Shown here piece by piece: positions 27,021 through 35,669 of a stretch of 64,000 nucleotides of DNA. How positions within the stretch are numbered: position 1 is the stretch's first letter; every line of letters begins with the position of its first letter. The DNA lies in the NCBI RefSeq assembly GCF_013337185.1, contig NZ_SWDE01000001.1, forward strand, positions 1,674,001 through 1,738,000, in the 5' to 3' direction. The notes under the pieces were generated by a model, which was not told where the DNA came from, made no database searches, and saw only the letters and a list, made by a program, of their open reading frames with translations. The position numbers and the translations under genes are program-made. Origin of the DNA: Serratia proteamaculans. GTDB taxonomy: Bacteria > Pseudomonadota > Gammaproteobacteria > Enterobacterales > Enterobacteriaceae.

Positions 27021-28066
27021 TGCTCACTCTGGCAGCAGCTACTGCGGTAATACTGCCGGTAGTAGGCATCCACCCGCTGTTGCAAATTAACGTCGCCAAA
27101 ACGCTGCGGATAGAGTTTTTTTGCCATCCATAATTCGCCCAGCGCCAACGCCTCCGGCATCGGATAACCCCAGGCCTTGGCGTATTCCGGCATCAGATAG
27201 ACACGCTTGTTTTTCACCGCATCAATCCCCTGCCACTGCGGCGAACTGAGGATTTGCTTTACCACCTCGGGATAGCGTTCCTGCACGAAAATCACCGCCG
27301 GGTTCCACTTCAGCACGTCCTCAATCGACACCTGCTTAAAACCTTTAATTTCCTTCGCCGCCACGTTGAGCGCCCCAGCGTGCTGCATCATCAGCCCGGT
27401 GTATTTACCCGAACCGTAGGTGGTTAAGTCCGGGTTAGCCATGTAGACCCGCACCCGCTGATCCTCCGGCAGGTCGCGCAGCCGGTCCGCCACCAGCGCC
27501 CGCTGCTGAAATACATCCTGGATCAGCACCTCGGCCTGCGGCTGATGGCCCATTACGCTGGCGATCAGGCGGATGCCATCCTGCAAGCCCAGGTTATAGG
27601 CCTGATCCTCATCTTTCAGCACCGGGTTCATTTTCCCCGCCTGATCCGCCGCCTCACGGCGCAGTGAAATGGCCACCACCGGGATACCGGCCCTTTCAAT
27701 CTGGGCAATCATTTCCGGCGGCGCATAGTTAGCCACAAACACCACCTGTGGATGCAGGCTAAGCAGGCTTTCGATATTGACCGAGGTAAGATCGCCCGGC
27801 ATCGGCATGTTCGCCAACCCAGGAGCCAGGCGCAGGTAATTTGGCCCCAGCTGCTTCTTCCAGCTGCTGAGCACGCCAACCACCTGCGGCAGAGCATCGA
27901 GCTGCACCAGCAGGTTCAGCGTCTGGTGTTGCAACACCACCGCGCGGGTGATGGTATCGGGCAGCGTGACCTGTCGGTTGAGTTGGTCAGTAACCTGACG
28001 GTCCGCCTGCGCGGCACAAGAGAAAAGGACAAAAAGCAGTAACAGCCGTGGGAAGCGTTTCAACAT
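27017..28066 (-). CDS. molA: FecB-type periplasmic binding protein, MolA-like
   Basis: 349 aa. Signal peptide 1-21 ending SCAAQA, then a TroA/FecB two-lobe fold with a long linking helix. It reads like the Haemophilus MolA class (binding of molybdate/tungstate by a BtuCD-type system). The ATG at 28066 has GGAAA upstream; the open frame extends to 28228, but that part is noncoding by composition and contains the operator. A near-consensus ModE box lies 19 bp upstream of the start. It is the first gene of molA-molB-molC-modA-like. Confidence 0.78.
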   Translation of the reverse strand: MLKRFPRLLLLFVLFSCAAQADRQVTDQLNRQVTLPDTITRAVVLQHQTLNLLVQLDALPQVVGVLSSWKKQLGPNYLRLAPGLANMPMPGDLTSVNIESLLSLHPQVVFVANYAPPEMIAQIERAGIPVVAISLRREAADQAGKMNPVLKDEDQAYNLGLQDGIRLIASVMGHQPQAEVLIQDVFQQRALVADRLRDLPEDQRVRVYMANPDLTTYGSGKYTGLMMQHAGALNVAAKEIKGFKQVSIEDVLKWNPAVIFVQERYPEVVKQILSSPQWQGIDAVKNKRVYLMPEYAKAWGYPMPEALALGELWMAKKLYPQRFGDVNLQQRVDAYYRQYYRSSCCQSEQ

Positions 28067-28084
28067 GGGGATTTCCGGTGAGTT

Positions 28085-28112
28085 ATCGTTGTATACAAAA
28101 TGATATAGCGAT
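28085..28112. promoter_or_regulatory. ModE box upstream of the mol operon
   Basis: ATCGTTGTATA, six bases, then GATATAGCGAT. As I recall the ModE consensus is ATCGNTATATA-N6-TATATANCGAT, so each half differs at one base and the spacing is exact. ModE-molybdate represses molybdate uptake genes, which supports the substrate assignment of the operon. Confidence 0.75.
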
Positions 28113-28191
28113 GGCGGTAACGAAACAATCAGCGGGATCAACGATTGAGAAAATACGGGGGGCAAACAAGAAGTGTTGGCATGGCAATGCC

Positions 28192-28224
28192 AATAAAACC
28201 CTCCCCCGCGGTAGCGAGAGAGGG
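28192..28224 (-). terminator. Terminator after bglX
   Basis: On the minus strand CCCTCTCTC pairs with GGGGGAGGG (two G-U pairs) around GCTACCGC, followed by TTTTATT. A second short hairpin (TTGGCAT/ATGCCAA, 28176-28193) follows. Confidence 0.8.
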
Positions 28225-28234
28225 CCATCAGATA

Positions 28235-30532
28235 TTACTTCAGCGTAAAGCTCTGCGCCTGTACGTCGTCGGAATCCAGGCCGACAAACACATTAAACTT
28301 GCCCGTTTCCGCGCCCCATTTCAGGCTGGCGTTATAGAACTTGAGATCCTCTTCGGTGATAGGCAACTCCACCTTCTGCGACTGCCCCGCTTTCAACATC
28401 ACCTTTTTAAAGTTACGCAGCTCTTTCACCGGGCGACTGACCGAAGCGGTCACGTCCTGCAGATACAACTGCACCACTGTGGCACCGTCATATTTACCGG
28501 TGTTCTTGAGCGTGACGCTGGCAGTCATCTTGCCGTTGCGCTCCATCGTCGGGCTGGAGAGTTTCAGATCCGACAGGCTAAAGCTGGTGTAGCTCAGGCC
28601 ATAACCAAACGGATACAGCGGGCCGTTCGGTGAGTCGAAGTAGCGGGAGGTGTACTTGCCCGGGTTTTCCTTGCCGAACGGACGGCCGGTATTGAGATGG
28701 TTGTAGTACATCGGGATCTGCCCGACCGAACGCGGGAAGGTCATCGGCAGCTTGCCCGACGGGTTGTAGTCGCCAAACAGTACGTCGGCCACCGCATTAC
28801 CGCCCTCGGTGCCGCTGTACCAGGTTTCCAGCATCGCGTCCGCCTGTTGGCTTTCCCAGCTTAGCGCCAGCGGTCGGCCGTTCATCAGCACCAGCACCAG
28901 AGGTTTACCGGTCGCCTTCAGCGCGGCGATCAGGTCACGCTGGCTTTGTGGAATGGTGATGTCGGCACGGCTTGAAGCTTCATGCGCCATGCCCTGCGAT
29001 TCACCCACCACCGCGACCACCACATCGGCTTTCTTCGCAGCCTGCACCGCCTCATCGATCATCTGCTGTGGCGGACGGGTATCAAATACCACCGCCGGCT
29101 CATACTCGTTCAGGTAGTCGATAATGCTCTTGTCCTGAGTGACGTTGGCGCCCTTGGCGTAGAGGATTTTCGCCTTGTCGCCCACCGCATGTTCCAGCCC
29201 TTCGCGCAGGGTGACCGACTGTTTAATCACCCCGGCCGCCGACCAACTGCCCATCACGTCACGCTGGCTGTCGGCCATCGGCCCGACCAGCGCAATGGTC
29301 GCCTGCTTGCTGAGTGGCAGCGTCTGCTTATCATTCTTCAACAGCACCATAGTCTTACGCGCAACTACGCGCGCTTCGGCACGATGCAAACGGCTTTCGG
29401 CATTAGTGTCCTGCGGATCGGAACCGACCGGGCCAAGATGGGTGTAAGGGTCTTTAAACAGGCCCATATCATATTTGGTATTCAGCACGTCGCGACAGGC
29501 ACGGTCGATGTCACTTTCCGATACCAGCCCGTCCTTCACCAGCCCCGGCAGGTATTGGTCGTAATATTCGTCGCTCATGCTCATATCGACGCCGGAGGTG
29601 ATCGCCAGGCGCACCGCATCGCGTGCGTCTGCGGCCACGCCGTGTTTGATCAGTTCCTTAATCGCACCGTGGTCACTGATGGTGATACCCTTGAAGCCCC
29701 ACTGATCGCGCAGCAAATCTTTCAGCAACCAGGGGTTAGCGGTAGCCGGAATGCCGTTTATCGAGTTGAGCGAGACCATCACTCCGCCGCTGCCGGCGTC
29801 AACCGCGGCCTTATAAGGCGGCAGGTAGTCCTGGTACATTCTCAGAGGACTCATATCGACGGTGTTGTAATCGCGGCCGCCCTCAGTGGCACCGTACAGC
29901 GCAAAGTGCTTCACGCTGGCCATGATTGAGCCGGGCTTGGACGGGTCGCCGTTTTGATAGGCATCCACCATCACTTTGGCAATTTTGGATACCAGCCAGG
30001 TATCTTCACCAAAACCTTCAGAAACCCGGCCCCAGCGCGGGTCGCGGGTAATATCAACCATCGGTGAGAATGTCATGTTCAGGCCGTCATCACTGGCTTC
30101 CTGTGCCGACACTCGGCCACTGAGGGCGATGGCTTCGAGATCAAAACTGGCCGCCAGGCCGAGGCTGATCGGGAACACGGTGCGTTGGCCGTGCACCACG
30201 TCGTAGGCAAAGAACAACGGAATTTTCAGGCGGCTGAGCTGCATCGCCTGATCCTGCATGGCGCGAATATCCGGTCGGGTGACGGTATTGAAGATGGCGC
30301 CAATCTGCCCCTTGCTGATGCCGTCGCGGATCGCCTCTTTCGGGTTATCCGGACCGACGCTGATTAAGCGCAACTGGCCAATTTTTTCGGCCAGCGTCAT
30401 CTGTTTCATCAGGTTGCTGACAAAGGCGTCGCGCTGCTGGGCATTAACGCCCTGGATTACGGCGCTTTCCTGCGCAAAAACCGGGCTGATGGCCAGACCG
30501 GACAACATACTCACCACACAAAGCCATTTCAT
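28235..30532 (-). CDS. bglX: Periplasmic beta-glucosidase
   Basis: 765 aa GH3 enzyme. Signal peptide 1-20 (ending SPVFA), GH3 N-terminal barrel with the nucleophile Asp in GITISDHGAIKEL, GH3 C-terminal domain (LVLMNGRPLALSWE) and a C-terminal fibronectin-III-like domain. It matches E. coli BglX in length and motifs and cleaves terminal beta-glucosides in the periplasm. In E. coli bglX is next to dld; here about 6 kb of other genes separate the two. Confidence 0.95.
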   Translation of the reverse strand: MKWLCVVSMLSGLAISPVFAQESAVIQGVNAQQRDAFVSNLMKQMTLAEKIGQLRLISVGPDNPKEAIRDGISKGQIGAIFNTVTRPDIRAMQDQAMQLSRLKIPLFFAYDVVHGQRTVFPISLGLAASFDLEAIALSGRVSAQEASDDGLNMTFSPMVDITRDPRWGRVSEGFGEDTWLVSKIAKVMVDAYQNGDPSKPGSIMASVKHFALYGATEGGRDYNTVDMSPLRMYQDYLPPYKAAVDAGSGGVMVSLNSINGIPATANPWLLKDLLRDQWGFKGITISDHGAIKELIKHGVAADARDAVRLAITSGVDMSMSDEYYDQYLPGLVKDGLVSESDIDRACRDVLNTKYDMGLFKDPYTHLGPVGSDPQDTNAESRLHRAEARVVARKTMVLLKNDKQTLPLSKQATIALVGPMADSQRDVMGSWSAAGVIKQSVTLREGLEHAVGDKAKILYAKGANVTQDKSIIDYLNEYEPAVVFDTRPPQQMIDEAVQAAKKADVVVAVVGESQGMAHEASSRADITIPQSQRDLIAALKATGKPLVLVLMNGRPLALSWESQQADAMLETWYSGTEGGNAVADVLFGDYNPSGKLPMTFPRSVGQIPMYYNHLNTGRPFGKENPGKYTSRYFDSPNGPLYPFGYGLSYTSFSLSDLKLSSPTMERNGKMTASVTLKNTGKYDGATVVQLYLQDVTASVSRPVKELRNFKKVMLKAGQSQKVELPITEEDLKFYNASLKWGAETGKFNVFVGLDSDDVQAQSFTLK

Positions 30533-30649
30533 ATTATTTAATCTCAGGCATGTTCCCGCCGCAGGCGGCGACGGAGATGATTTATCAATGTGAAAAGGCA
30601 GTGTGCCATAACTCCTTTTCGGCGCAGAAATAATTTGTAATGTTAAAAG

Positions 30650-31579
30650 TTACAAGCTGTTAGCGGAGGCCGGTCGATAGTTTTGCAGCCGGCTACGGCT
30701 TTGCGCCGCTTCATCGCTGAGGAAATTGACCAGTTCGGTTAATGGCATCGGCACCATCGCCCGTTCAGGATAGACCAAATAATAGGCTGCGCCGCTGACC
30801 ACGCTGAGCGGGAACGGCGTGACGATACGCTGCGCCTGGATATCTTCCTCCAACAGGCACAGGTCACCGATAGCGATGCCAAACCCCTGTAACGCGGCGC
30901 TCATCGCCAGATCGAGCGTATCGAAATGCTGCGCCTTACCGGATGGCAACGCCTCACTCCCCGCCGCCTTCAGCCACAACAGCCAGTCGCGGCGATCGCG
31001 CGTTGGGTGCAGCAGGGTTTTATCCGCCAAATCGGCCGGCGTGGGGGGACGTGACATGTCGGGCAGGTAAGACGGCGTGCAGACCGGCGTGAGAATTTCA
31101 TCGAACAGATGATGTACCCGCAATTTTTTGCCCTGTGGCTGACCGAAGACCACCGCGGCATCAAAATGTTCTGCGCCAAAATCCAGCCCGTGCGACACCG
31201 AGGCGGTCAGCTCAATATGCATTTCCGGCCGTTCATTTTGCAGCCGGATAATGCGCGGTAGCACCCAGCGCATGGCACAGGTTGGGCACTTGATGCGCAG
31301 AGTGCCCGGTTGCGCTCCCACCCGCGCCAGTGCCTCGTCCAGTTGCCCCAGCGCCTGCTGTACCGGTGCCAGCAGCATCGCGCCCTGCGGGGTCAGCGTC
31401 AGGCCACGCGCCCGACGGCTGAACAACGGGTAACCCAGATGCTGCTCCAGCCCGAGGATCTGCCGACTGACCGCGCCCTGCGTCAGATGCAGACTCTGGG
31501 CGGCATGGGTGAAATTAAGCCTTTGCGCCACTACCACAAAGGTTTTCAATACGTCGAGCGATGGTAAGGATGACGACAT
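30650..31579 (-). CDS. LysR-family regulator, GcvA-like
   Basis: 309 aa. HTH about 8-65 (FVVVAQRLNFTHAAQSLHLTQGAVS, in part), followed by a GcvA-type effector domain (PTCAMRWVLPRI, FDAAVVFGQP). It is divergent from the aminotransferase gene at 31696 across 116 nt and probably controls that gene and the adjoining binding-protein gene. Confidence 0.87.
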   Translation of the reverse strand: MSSSLPSLDVLKTFVVVAQRLNFTHAAQSLHLTQGAVSRQILGLEQHLGYPLFSRRARGLTLTPQGAMLLAPVQQALGQLDEALARVGAQPGTLRIKCPTCAMRWVLPRIIRLQNERPEMHIELTASVSHGLDFGAEHFDAAVVFGQPQGKKLRVHHLFDEILTPVCTPSYLPDMSRPPTPADLADKTLLHPTRDRRDWLLWLKAAGSEALPSGKAQHFDTLDLAMSAALQGFGIAIGDLCLLEEDIQAQRIVTPFPLSVVSGAAYYLVYPERAMVPMPLTELVNFLSDEAAQSRSRLQNYRPASANSL

Positions 31580-31695
31580 AACGGCCTCTCAAGCCATGAG
31601 ATTAACTCATGGCTAGTATGACAAACTTTCCCTTGTTGGCCCACCCTCTGTGATGCTTAATCAAACGATACCTCCCCCATTCACTGGAGCCACTC

Positions 31696-32850
31696 ATGCT
31701 GAGCGCCTGCTCACACCGCTCGAAATTGCCGGACGTCGGCACCACTATTTTCACCGTTATCGGCCAGCTTAGCGCCGAACATCAGGCGTTGAATCTGTCG
31801 CAGGGCGCACCGAACTTCGCCTGTGAACCGCAATTGGTCGAAGCGGTGGCCCAAGCCATGCGCAGCGGTCATAACCAGTACGCACCGATGAGCGGTGTGG
31901 CGGCATTACGCACCGCACTGGCGGATAAAGTTGAACGTTTGTATGGCGCACGCTATGACGCCGACGAAGAAATCACGGTTATTGCCAGTGCCAGTGAAGG
32001 ATTGTATTCCGCCATCAGCGCACTGGTGCATGCGGGCGATGAGGTGATTTATTTCGAACCGGCGTTCGACAGCTATGCGCCGATCGTGCGCTTGCAGGGC
32101 GCAACGCCGGTCGCCATCAAACTGTCGCTGCAGGATCTGCATATTGACTGGGACGAAGTCGCCGACGCCATCAATAGCAAAACGCGGATGATCATCGTCA
32201 ACAGTCCACACAACCCGACCGGCAGCGTGTTTGGCGAGCATGACATCGAACGGCTGACCGCCCTGACGCGCAACACTGATATCGTCATCCTGTCCGACGA
32301 GGTTTATGAACACGTGGTGTTCGACGGCGATATCCACCACAGCATGGCGCGCCACCCACAGTTGGCCGAACGCAGCGTGATTGTGTCGTCATTTGGCAAA
32401 ACCTATCACGTGACCGGCTGGCGTGTCGGTTACTGCATGGCGCCGGCAGCGTTGATGGACGAGATCCGCAAGGTACATCAGTTTATGGTGTTCTCCGCCG
32501 ATACGCCGATGCAGTACGCCTTCGCCGAGGCGCTGGGCAATCCGCAAAGTTATCTGGGTCTGGCGGCCTTCTATCAACAAAAACGTGATTTACTGGCGAG
32601 CGCGCTGCAGGATTCGCGCTTTGAATTACTGCCCAGCCGTGGCAGTTTCTTTATGCTGGCCCGCTTTAGCGGCTTCAGCAGTGAAAGCGACAACGATTTT
32701 GCGGTGCGCCTGATCCGCGAAGCCAAGGTCGCGACGATCCCGCTGTCGGCGTTTTACAGCGACGGCACCAACACCGGCATCATTCGACTGAGTTTTTCAA
32801 AAGACAATGAGACCCTGCTGGAGGGCGCACGCCGTCTGTGTCAGGTATAA
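31696..32850 (+). CDS. PLP-dependent aminotransferase, YbdL (methionine transaminase)-like
   Basis: 384 aa fold-type I aminotransferase. The PLP Lys is in SSFGKTYHVTGWRVGY, with NSPHNPTGS for the phosphate/carboxylate pocket and SDEVYEH for the PLP-N1 Asp. It resembles E. coli YbdL (SKLPxxGTTIFT, NLSQGxPxF, NQYAPMxGV), a methionine-preferring enzyme, but is one of several paralogues in this family. The next gene, 42 nt downstream, encodes an amino-acid-binding protein, so a catabolic or uptake unit for one amino acid is likely. Confidence 0.85.
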   Translation: MLSACSHRSKLPDVGTTIFTVIGQLSAEHQALNLSQGAPNFACEPQLVEAVAQAMRSGHNQYAPMSGVAALRTALADKVERLYGARYDADEEITVIASASEGLYSAISALVHAGDEVIYFEPAFDSYAPIVRLQGATPVAIKLSLQDLHIDWDEVADAINSKTRMIIVNSPHNPTGSVFGEHDIERLTALTRNTDIVILSDEVYEHVVFDGDIHHSMARHPQLAERSVIVSSFGKTYHVTGWRVGYCMAPAALMDEIRKVHQFMVFSADTPMQYAFAEALGNPQSYLGLAAFYQQKRDLLASALQDSRFELLPSRGSFFMLARFSGFSSESDNDFAVRLIREAKVATIPLSAFYSDGTNTGIIRLSFSKDNETLLEGARRLCQV

Positions 32851-32892
32851 CGCAGTTATTTTTGCTTTGACCATGGGAAAAGGGCTCCAACT

Positions 32893-33672
32893 ATGAAATC
32901 ACTGAAAACGTTGATCGCCGCAGGCTGCCTGCTGGCCGCCGGTTCCACGCTGGCGGCGGAAAACACGATGCGCTTCGGGCTGGAAGCGCTGTATCCCCCG
33001 TTCGAATCCAAATCGGCCAGCGGCAAGCTCGAAGGCTTTGATATCGATCTGGGCAACGCGGTATGTGCCGCCGCCCAGCTAAAATGCAGTTGGGTCGAGA
33101 CCTCGTTCGACAGCCTGATCCCGGCGCTGAAGGCTCGCAAGTTCGACGCCATCAACTCGGCGATGAACGTCACCGACCAGCGTCGTCAGGCAATAGACTT
33201 TACCGATTCAATCTATCAGGTGCCAAATCGCCTGATCGCCAAGGCCGACAGCGGTCTGCTGCCAAACGCCACCTCGCTGGCGGGCAAACACGTCGGCGTG
33301 CTGCAAGGCTCGATTCAGGAAACCTACGCCAAGGCCCACTGGGCACCGCAAGGTGTGGACGTGGTGTCCTATCAGGATCAGAACCAGGCTTATCTTGACC
33401 TGACCGCCGGGCGGCTCGACGCAACGCTGGTGATGGCGCCATCAGGCCAAAGCGGTTTCCTGGCGCACCCGGACGGTAAGGGTTTCGCCTTTGTCGGCGA
33501 TGCGGTCAGCGACGACAAAATCCTCGGTGAGGGCATTGCCTTCGGCCTGCGTAAGGGTGATGACGCGCTGAAGAAAAAGCTGAATGAGGCGATCGTCAAA
33601 GTGAAGCAGCAAGGCACCGTGAGCGAGCTGGCGAAGAAATATTTTGGCGATATTGATGTAACGGTGAAATAA
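32893..33672 (+). CDS. Amino-acid ABC transporter substrate-binding protein, ArgT/HisJ-like
   Basis: 259 aa. Signal peptide 1-22 (ending STLAA), then a family-3 periplasmic binding protein: MRFGLEALYPPFESK, GFDIDLGNAVC, FDAINSAMNVTDQRRQAIDF. It should bind a basic or polar amino acid. No permease or ATPase gene is adjacent, so it must use a transporter encoded elsewhere. Probably cotranscribed with the aminotransferase; a terminator hairpin follows. Confidence 0.87.
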   Translation: MKSLKTLIAAGCLLAAGSTLAAENTMRFGLEALYPPFESKSASGKLEGFDIDLGNAVCAAAQLKCSWVETSFDSLIPALKARKFDAINSAMNVTDQRRQAIDFTDSIYQVPNRLIAKADSGLLPNATSLAGKHVGVLQGSIQETYAKAHWAPQGVDVVSYQDQNQAYLDLTAGRLDATLVMAPSGQSGFLAHPDGKGFAFVGDAVSDDKILGEGIAFGLRKGDDALKKKLNEAIVKVKQQGTVSELAKKYFGDIDVTVK

Positions 33673-33690
33673 GAAATCAGCTTCAAAAAA

Positions 33691-33715
33691 GAGCTGAGTG
33701 GTTAGCTCAGCTCTT
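33691..33715 (+). terminator. Hairpin after the binding-protein gene
   Basis: GAGCTGAG and CTCAGCTC form an 8-bp stem around TGGTTAG, followed by TTGATT. The T-run is weak. Confidence 0.6.
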
Positions 33716-33755
33716 GATTAAGTTCCCGCCATTTCCCTATGGACGACGAGTCAGT

Positions 33756-34100
33756 TGCTTGATGACAACGATAATTTGCAAACAGACAAGCACTGTCTGT
33801 AACGTCAATAGAACAAGACTTGCAGTTATCACTTGCACACTCCTTGTGACAGAGGGTGCGCACTTCACCATAATTGCTCTTGGTCAGTCCCTTACAATGA
33901 GTACCCGTTGGATGACAAGTACATGCAGCACACCTTTAGGTGGGAGCAAACTGGACGGCACCACCCGTATCCAGTTGGGACCAATGGAAATCGTGTGTGA
34001 TTCACCACCCGCCATGCACTACTCTGACACACCTGTCATCGCCATTGATTATAAAGCAGGCTGCACAATTTGTAATCAAACAAAACACCGGGTACACTGA
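33756..34100 (+). CDS. Unassigned small Cys/Thr-rich ORF
   Basis: 115 codons open from ATG 33756 (or from TTG 33714). The product would have six Cys and many Thr/Ser residues and no recognisable family. No good SD is seen. The codon pattern is unlike its neighbours. A 19-bp segment within it (33910-33928) recurs exactly at 34106-34124, just after its stop and in another frame. A strong terminator at 34153 shows the strand is likely transcribed left to right. It could be a small protein gene, a decayed gene, or simply part of a noncoding RNA. Confidence 0.3.
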   Translation, partial: CLMTTIICKQTSTVCNVNRTRLAVITCTLLVTEGAHFTIIALGQSLTMSTRWMTSTCSTPLGGSKLDGTTRIQLGPMEIVCDSPPAMHYSDTPVIAIDYKAGCTICNQTKHRVH

Positions 34101-34124
34101 AAACCGGATGACAAGTACATGCAG
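33910..34124 (+). repeat. 19-bp direct repeat, 196 bp apart
   Basis: GGATGACAAGTACATGCAG occurs at 33910-33928 and at 34106-34124. A looser relative, TTGATGACAACGATAATTTG, starts at about 33756. Both exact copies follow a GTAC a few bases upstream. Nothing in the flanking genes explains it. Confidence 0.7.
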
Positions 34125-34152
34125 TAGCGCTCTCTTTCAGCGCAAAAAATAG

Positions 34153-34185
34153 AAGAACCAGGCTACCAACCTGGTTCTTTTTTTA
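34153..34185 (+). terminator. Strong Rho-independent terminator of the unassigned locus
   Basis: AGAACCAGG pairs with CCTGGTTCT around CTACCAA, followed by TTTTTTT. On the other strand the hairpin is followed by TTCTATTTTTT, so it also serves the end of ddlA. Confidence 0.9.
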
Positions 34186-34192
34186 TGCCCAC

Positions 34193-35296
34193 TTACCGAT
34201 CAAACACCGAGCTGTTCAGCGCGCGATCCTGCTGATGGCGTTCCAGCGCCAGCTCAATCAGGCGAGTGATCAATTGGCTGTAGCTGACGCCGCTGGCGGC
34301 CCAGAGTTTGGGGTACATGCTGATATTGGTGAAGCCTGGCAGCGTGTTGATTTCGTTGATCACCACGTTGTTATCCGGCGTAAGGAAAACATCGACGCGC
34401 GCCAGCCCGAAACACTCCAGCGCCCGAAAGGCTTTTAGCGCCACGTCGCGGATTTTATCGCTCACCTCCGGCTCAATCGCCGCCGGCACTATCACCTGAG
34501 CACCCTGCTCATTGATGTATTTGGTGTCGTAAGAATAGAAGGCGTCGCTCAGCACGATTTCGCCACACAGGCTGGCCTGGGGTTCGTCGTTGCCCAATAC
34601 CGCGCACTCTATTTCACGGCCGACAATCGCCGACTCCACCAGCACCTTATGATCGAAGCTGAACGCCAGCGCCACCGCAGCCTCAAAACCAGCGCGATCC
34701 TGTACCTTGCTGACGCCCACCGAAGAGCCCTGGTTGGCCGGTTTAACAAACAGCGGCAGCCCCAGACGTTCGCTGAGCTGATCAAAGCTGAATTTGGCGC
34801 GGTTGCTGCGGGTCAGCGTCACAAACGGTGCTATCGCCAGCCCGGCGTCGCGCAGCAGGCGTTTGGTCACGTCTTTATCCATGCTGACCGCCGACCCCAG
34901 CACGCCGGCACCGACGAACGGCAGATTAGCCATTCGCAACAGCCCCTGTAGCGAACCGTCCTCGCCCAAGGTGCCGTGTACGATTGGGAACACGACATCG
35001 AGCTGGCCCAGCGCACCGGCGTTGCCTGATTCGATCAGTTGCTGTTTCTCCTGGCCGGGGATCAGCGCCACATTTTTATTTGAGCGGTTCAGCGCGATCA
35101 GCGCCGGGTTTTCCGCATTCAGCAGGTAATTGGACGCATCGTTAATGTGCCATTGCCCCTGCTTGTCGATCCCCAGCAGCGTGACGTCAAACTTCTCTTT
35201 GTCGATTGCATCCACAATGTTTTTTGCCGACTGCAGCGAAACTTCATGCTCCGCCGATTTACCGCCAAAGATCACCCCAACACGTAATTTGCTCAC
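34193..35296 (-). CDS. ddlA: D-alanine--D-alanine ligase A
   Basis: 367 aa ATP-grasp ligase making D-Ala-D-Ala for peptidoglycan in the cytoplasm. [20 protein letters not shown] at the start, [35 protein letters not shown] and [10 protein letters not shown] are all DdlA blocks. The length equals E. coli DdlA (about 364). Single gene; its end shares the bidirectional terminator at 34153. Confidence 0.95.
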   Translation of the reverse strand: MSKLRVGVIFGGKSAEHEVSLQSAKNIVDAIDKEKFDVTLLGIDKQGQWHINDASNYLLNAENPALIALNRSNKNVALIPGQEKQQLIESGNAGALGQLDVVFPIVHGTLGEDGSLQGLLRMANLPFVGAGVLGSAVSMDKDVTKRLLRDAGLAIAPFVTLTRSNRAKFSFDQLSERLGLPLFVKPANQGSSVGVSKVQDRAGFEAAVALAFSFDHKVLVESAIVGREIECAVLGNDEPQASLCGEIVLSDAFYSYDTKYINEQGAQVIVPAAIEPEVSDKIRDVALKAFRALECFGLARVDVFLTPDNNVVINEINTLPGFTNISMYPKLWAASGVSYSQLITRLIELALERHQQDRALNSSVFDR

Positions 35297-35427
35297 GCCC
35301 TAAATCCTTCTGAAAAATCAGTGTAAAAAAGTCGTTTATCACAATAAACGCATTGCCGGGCGGCGACAATCACTGTGAACAAGAATATTCCCATGCCACA
35401 GAAAGCAAAATGTGCAGCATCCAAACC

Positions 35428-35444
35428 ATATACACTCCGTATAT
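35428..35444. promoter_or_regulatory. Palindrome overlapping the parD-like promoter
   Basis: ATATAC and GTATAT flank ACTCC; TATATAA at 35440-35446 is a plausible -10. It lies 22-38 bp before the start codon, the expected place for an autoregulatory antitoxin operator. Confidence 0.5.
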
Positions 35445-35465
35445 AAATCACTTATGGAGCCGACG

Positions 35466-35669
35466 ATGGGCATTGTGAAAATTTCAGACGCGCTGCATGA
35501 CGATCTGCGCCTCGCCAGCCTGACGATGACGCGTTCGATCAACGCGCAGGCAGAGTACTGGATCAAGATTGGCATGTTGGCGGAGTTCCATCCGGAACTG
35601 ACCTATCCCCAACTGGTTAAAAAAATGATGAAAGATAACGCGCTGACGTTGAAGGAGATTGTCGGGTGA
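35466..35669 (+). CDS. ParD-like antitoxin-family protein
   Basis: 67 aa. IVKISDALHDDLRLASLTMTR (part) followed by INAQAEYWIKIGMLAE is the ParD_like family form, a helix-rich relative of RHH antitoxins. SD GGAG 8 nt before ATG 35466. The stop overlaps the GTG start of the following methionine aminopeptidase gene (GTGA), so the two are translationally coupled. No classical ParE-type toxin is present; the aminopeptidase occupies the toxin position. Confidence 0.82.
   Translation: MGIVKISDALHDDLRLASLTMTRSINAQAEYWIKIGMLAEFHPELTYPQLVKKMMKDNALTLKEIVG

Noticed and set aside
27017-28228. Extended start (403 aa) for the MolA-like binding protein
   Set aside because: The first 54 residues have no signal-peptide character, the ModE box lies within them, and the internal ATG at 28066 has an SD and a clear signal peptide.
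33940-34152. 70-residue ORF overlapping the unassigned locus in a second frame
   Set aside because: No SD and no family; it shares the DNA of the other frame. Kept only as part of the finding on the locus because it ends at the terminator.
33673-34192. Retron or CsrB-type RNA at the orphan locus
   Set aside because: No reverse transcriptase is near, and GGA-loop repeats are too few for a CsrB-like RNA.
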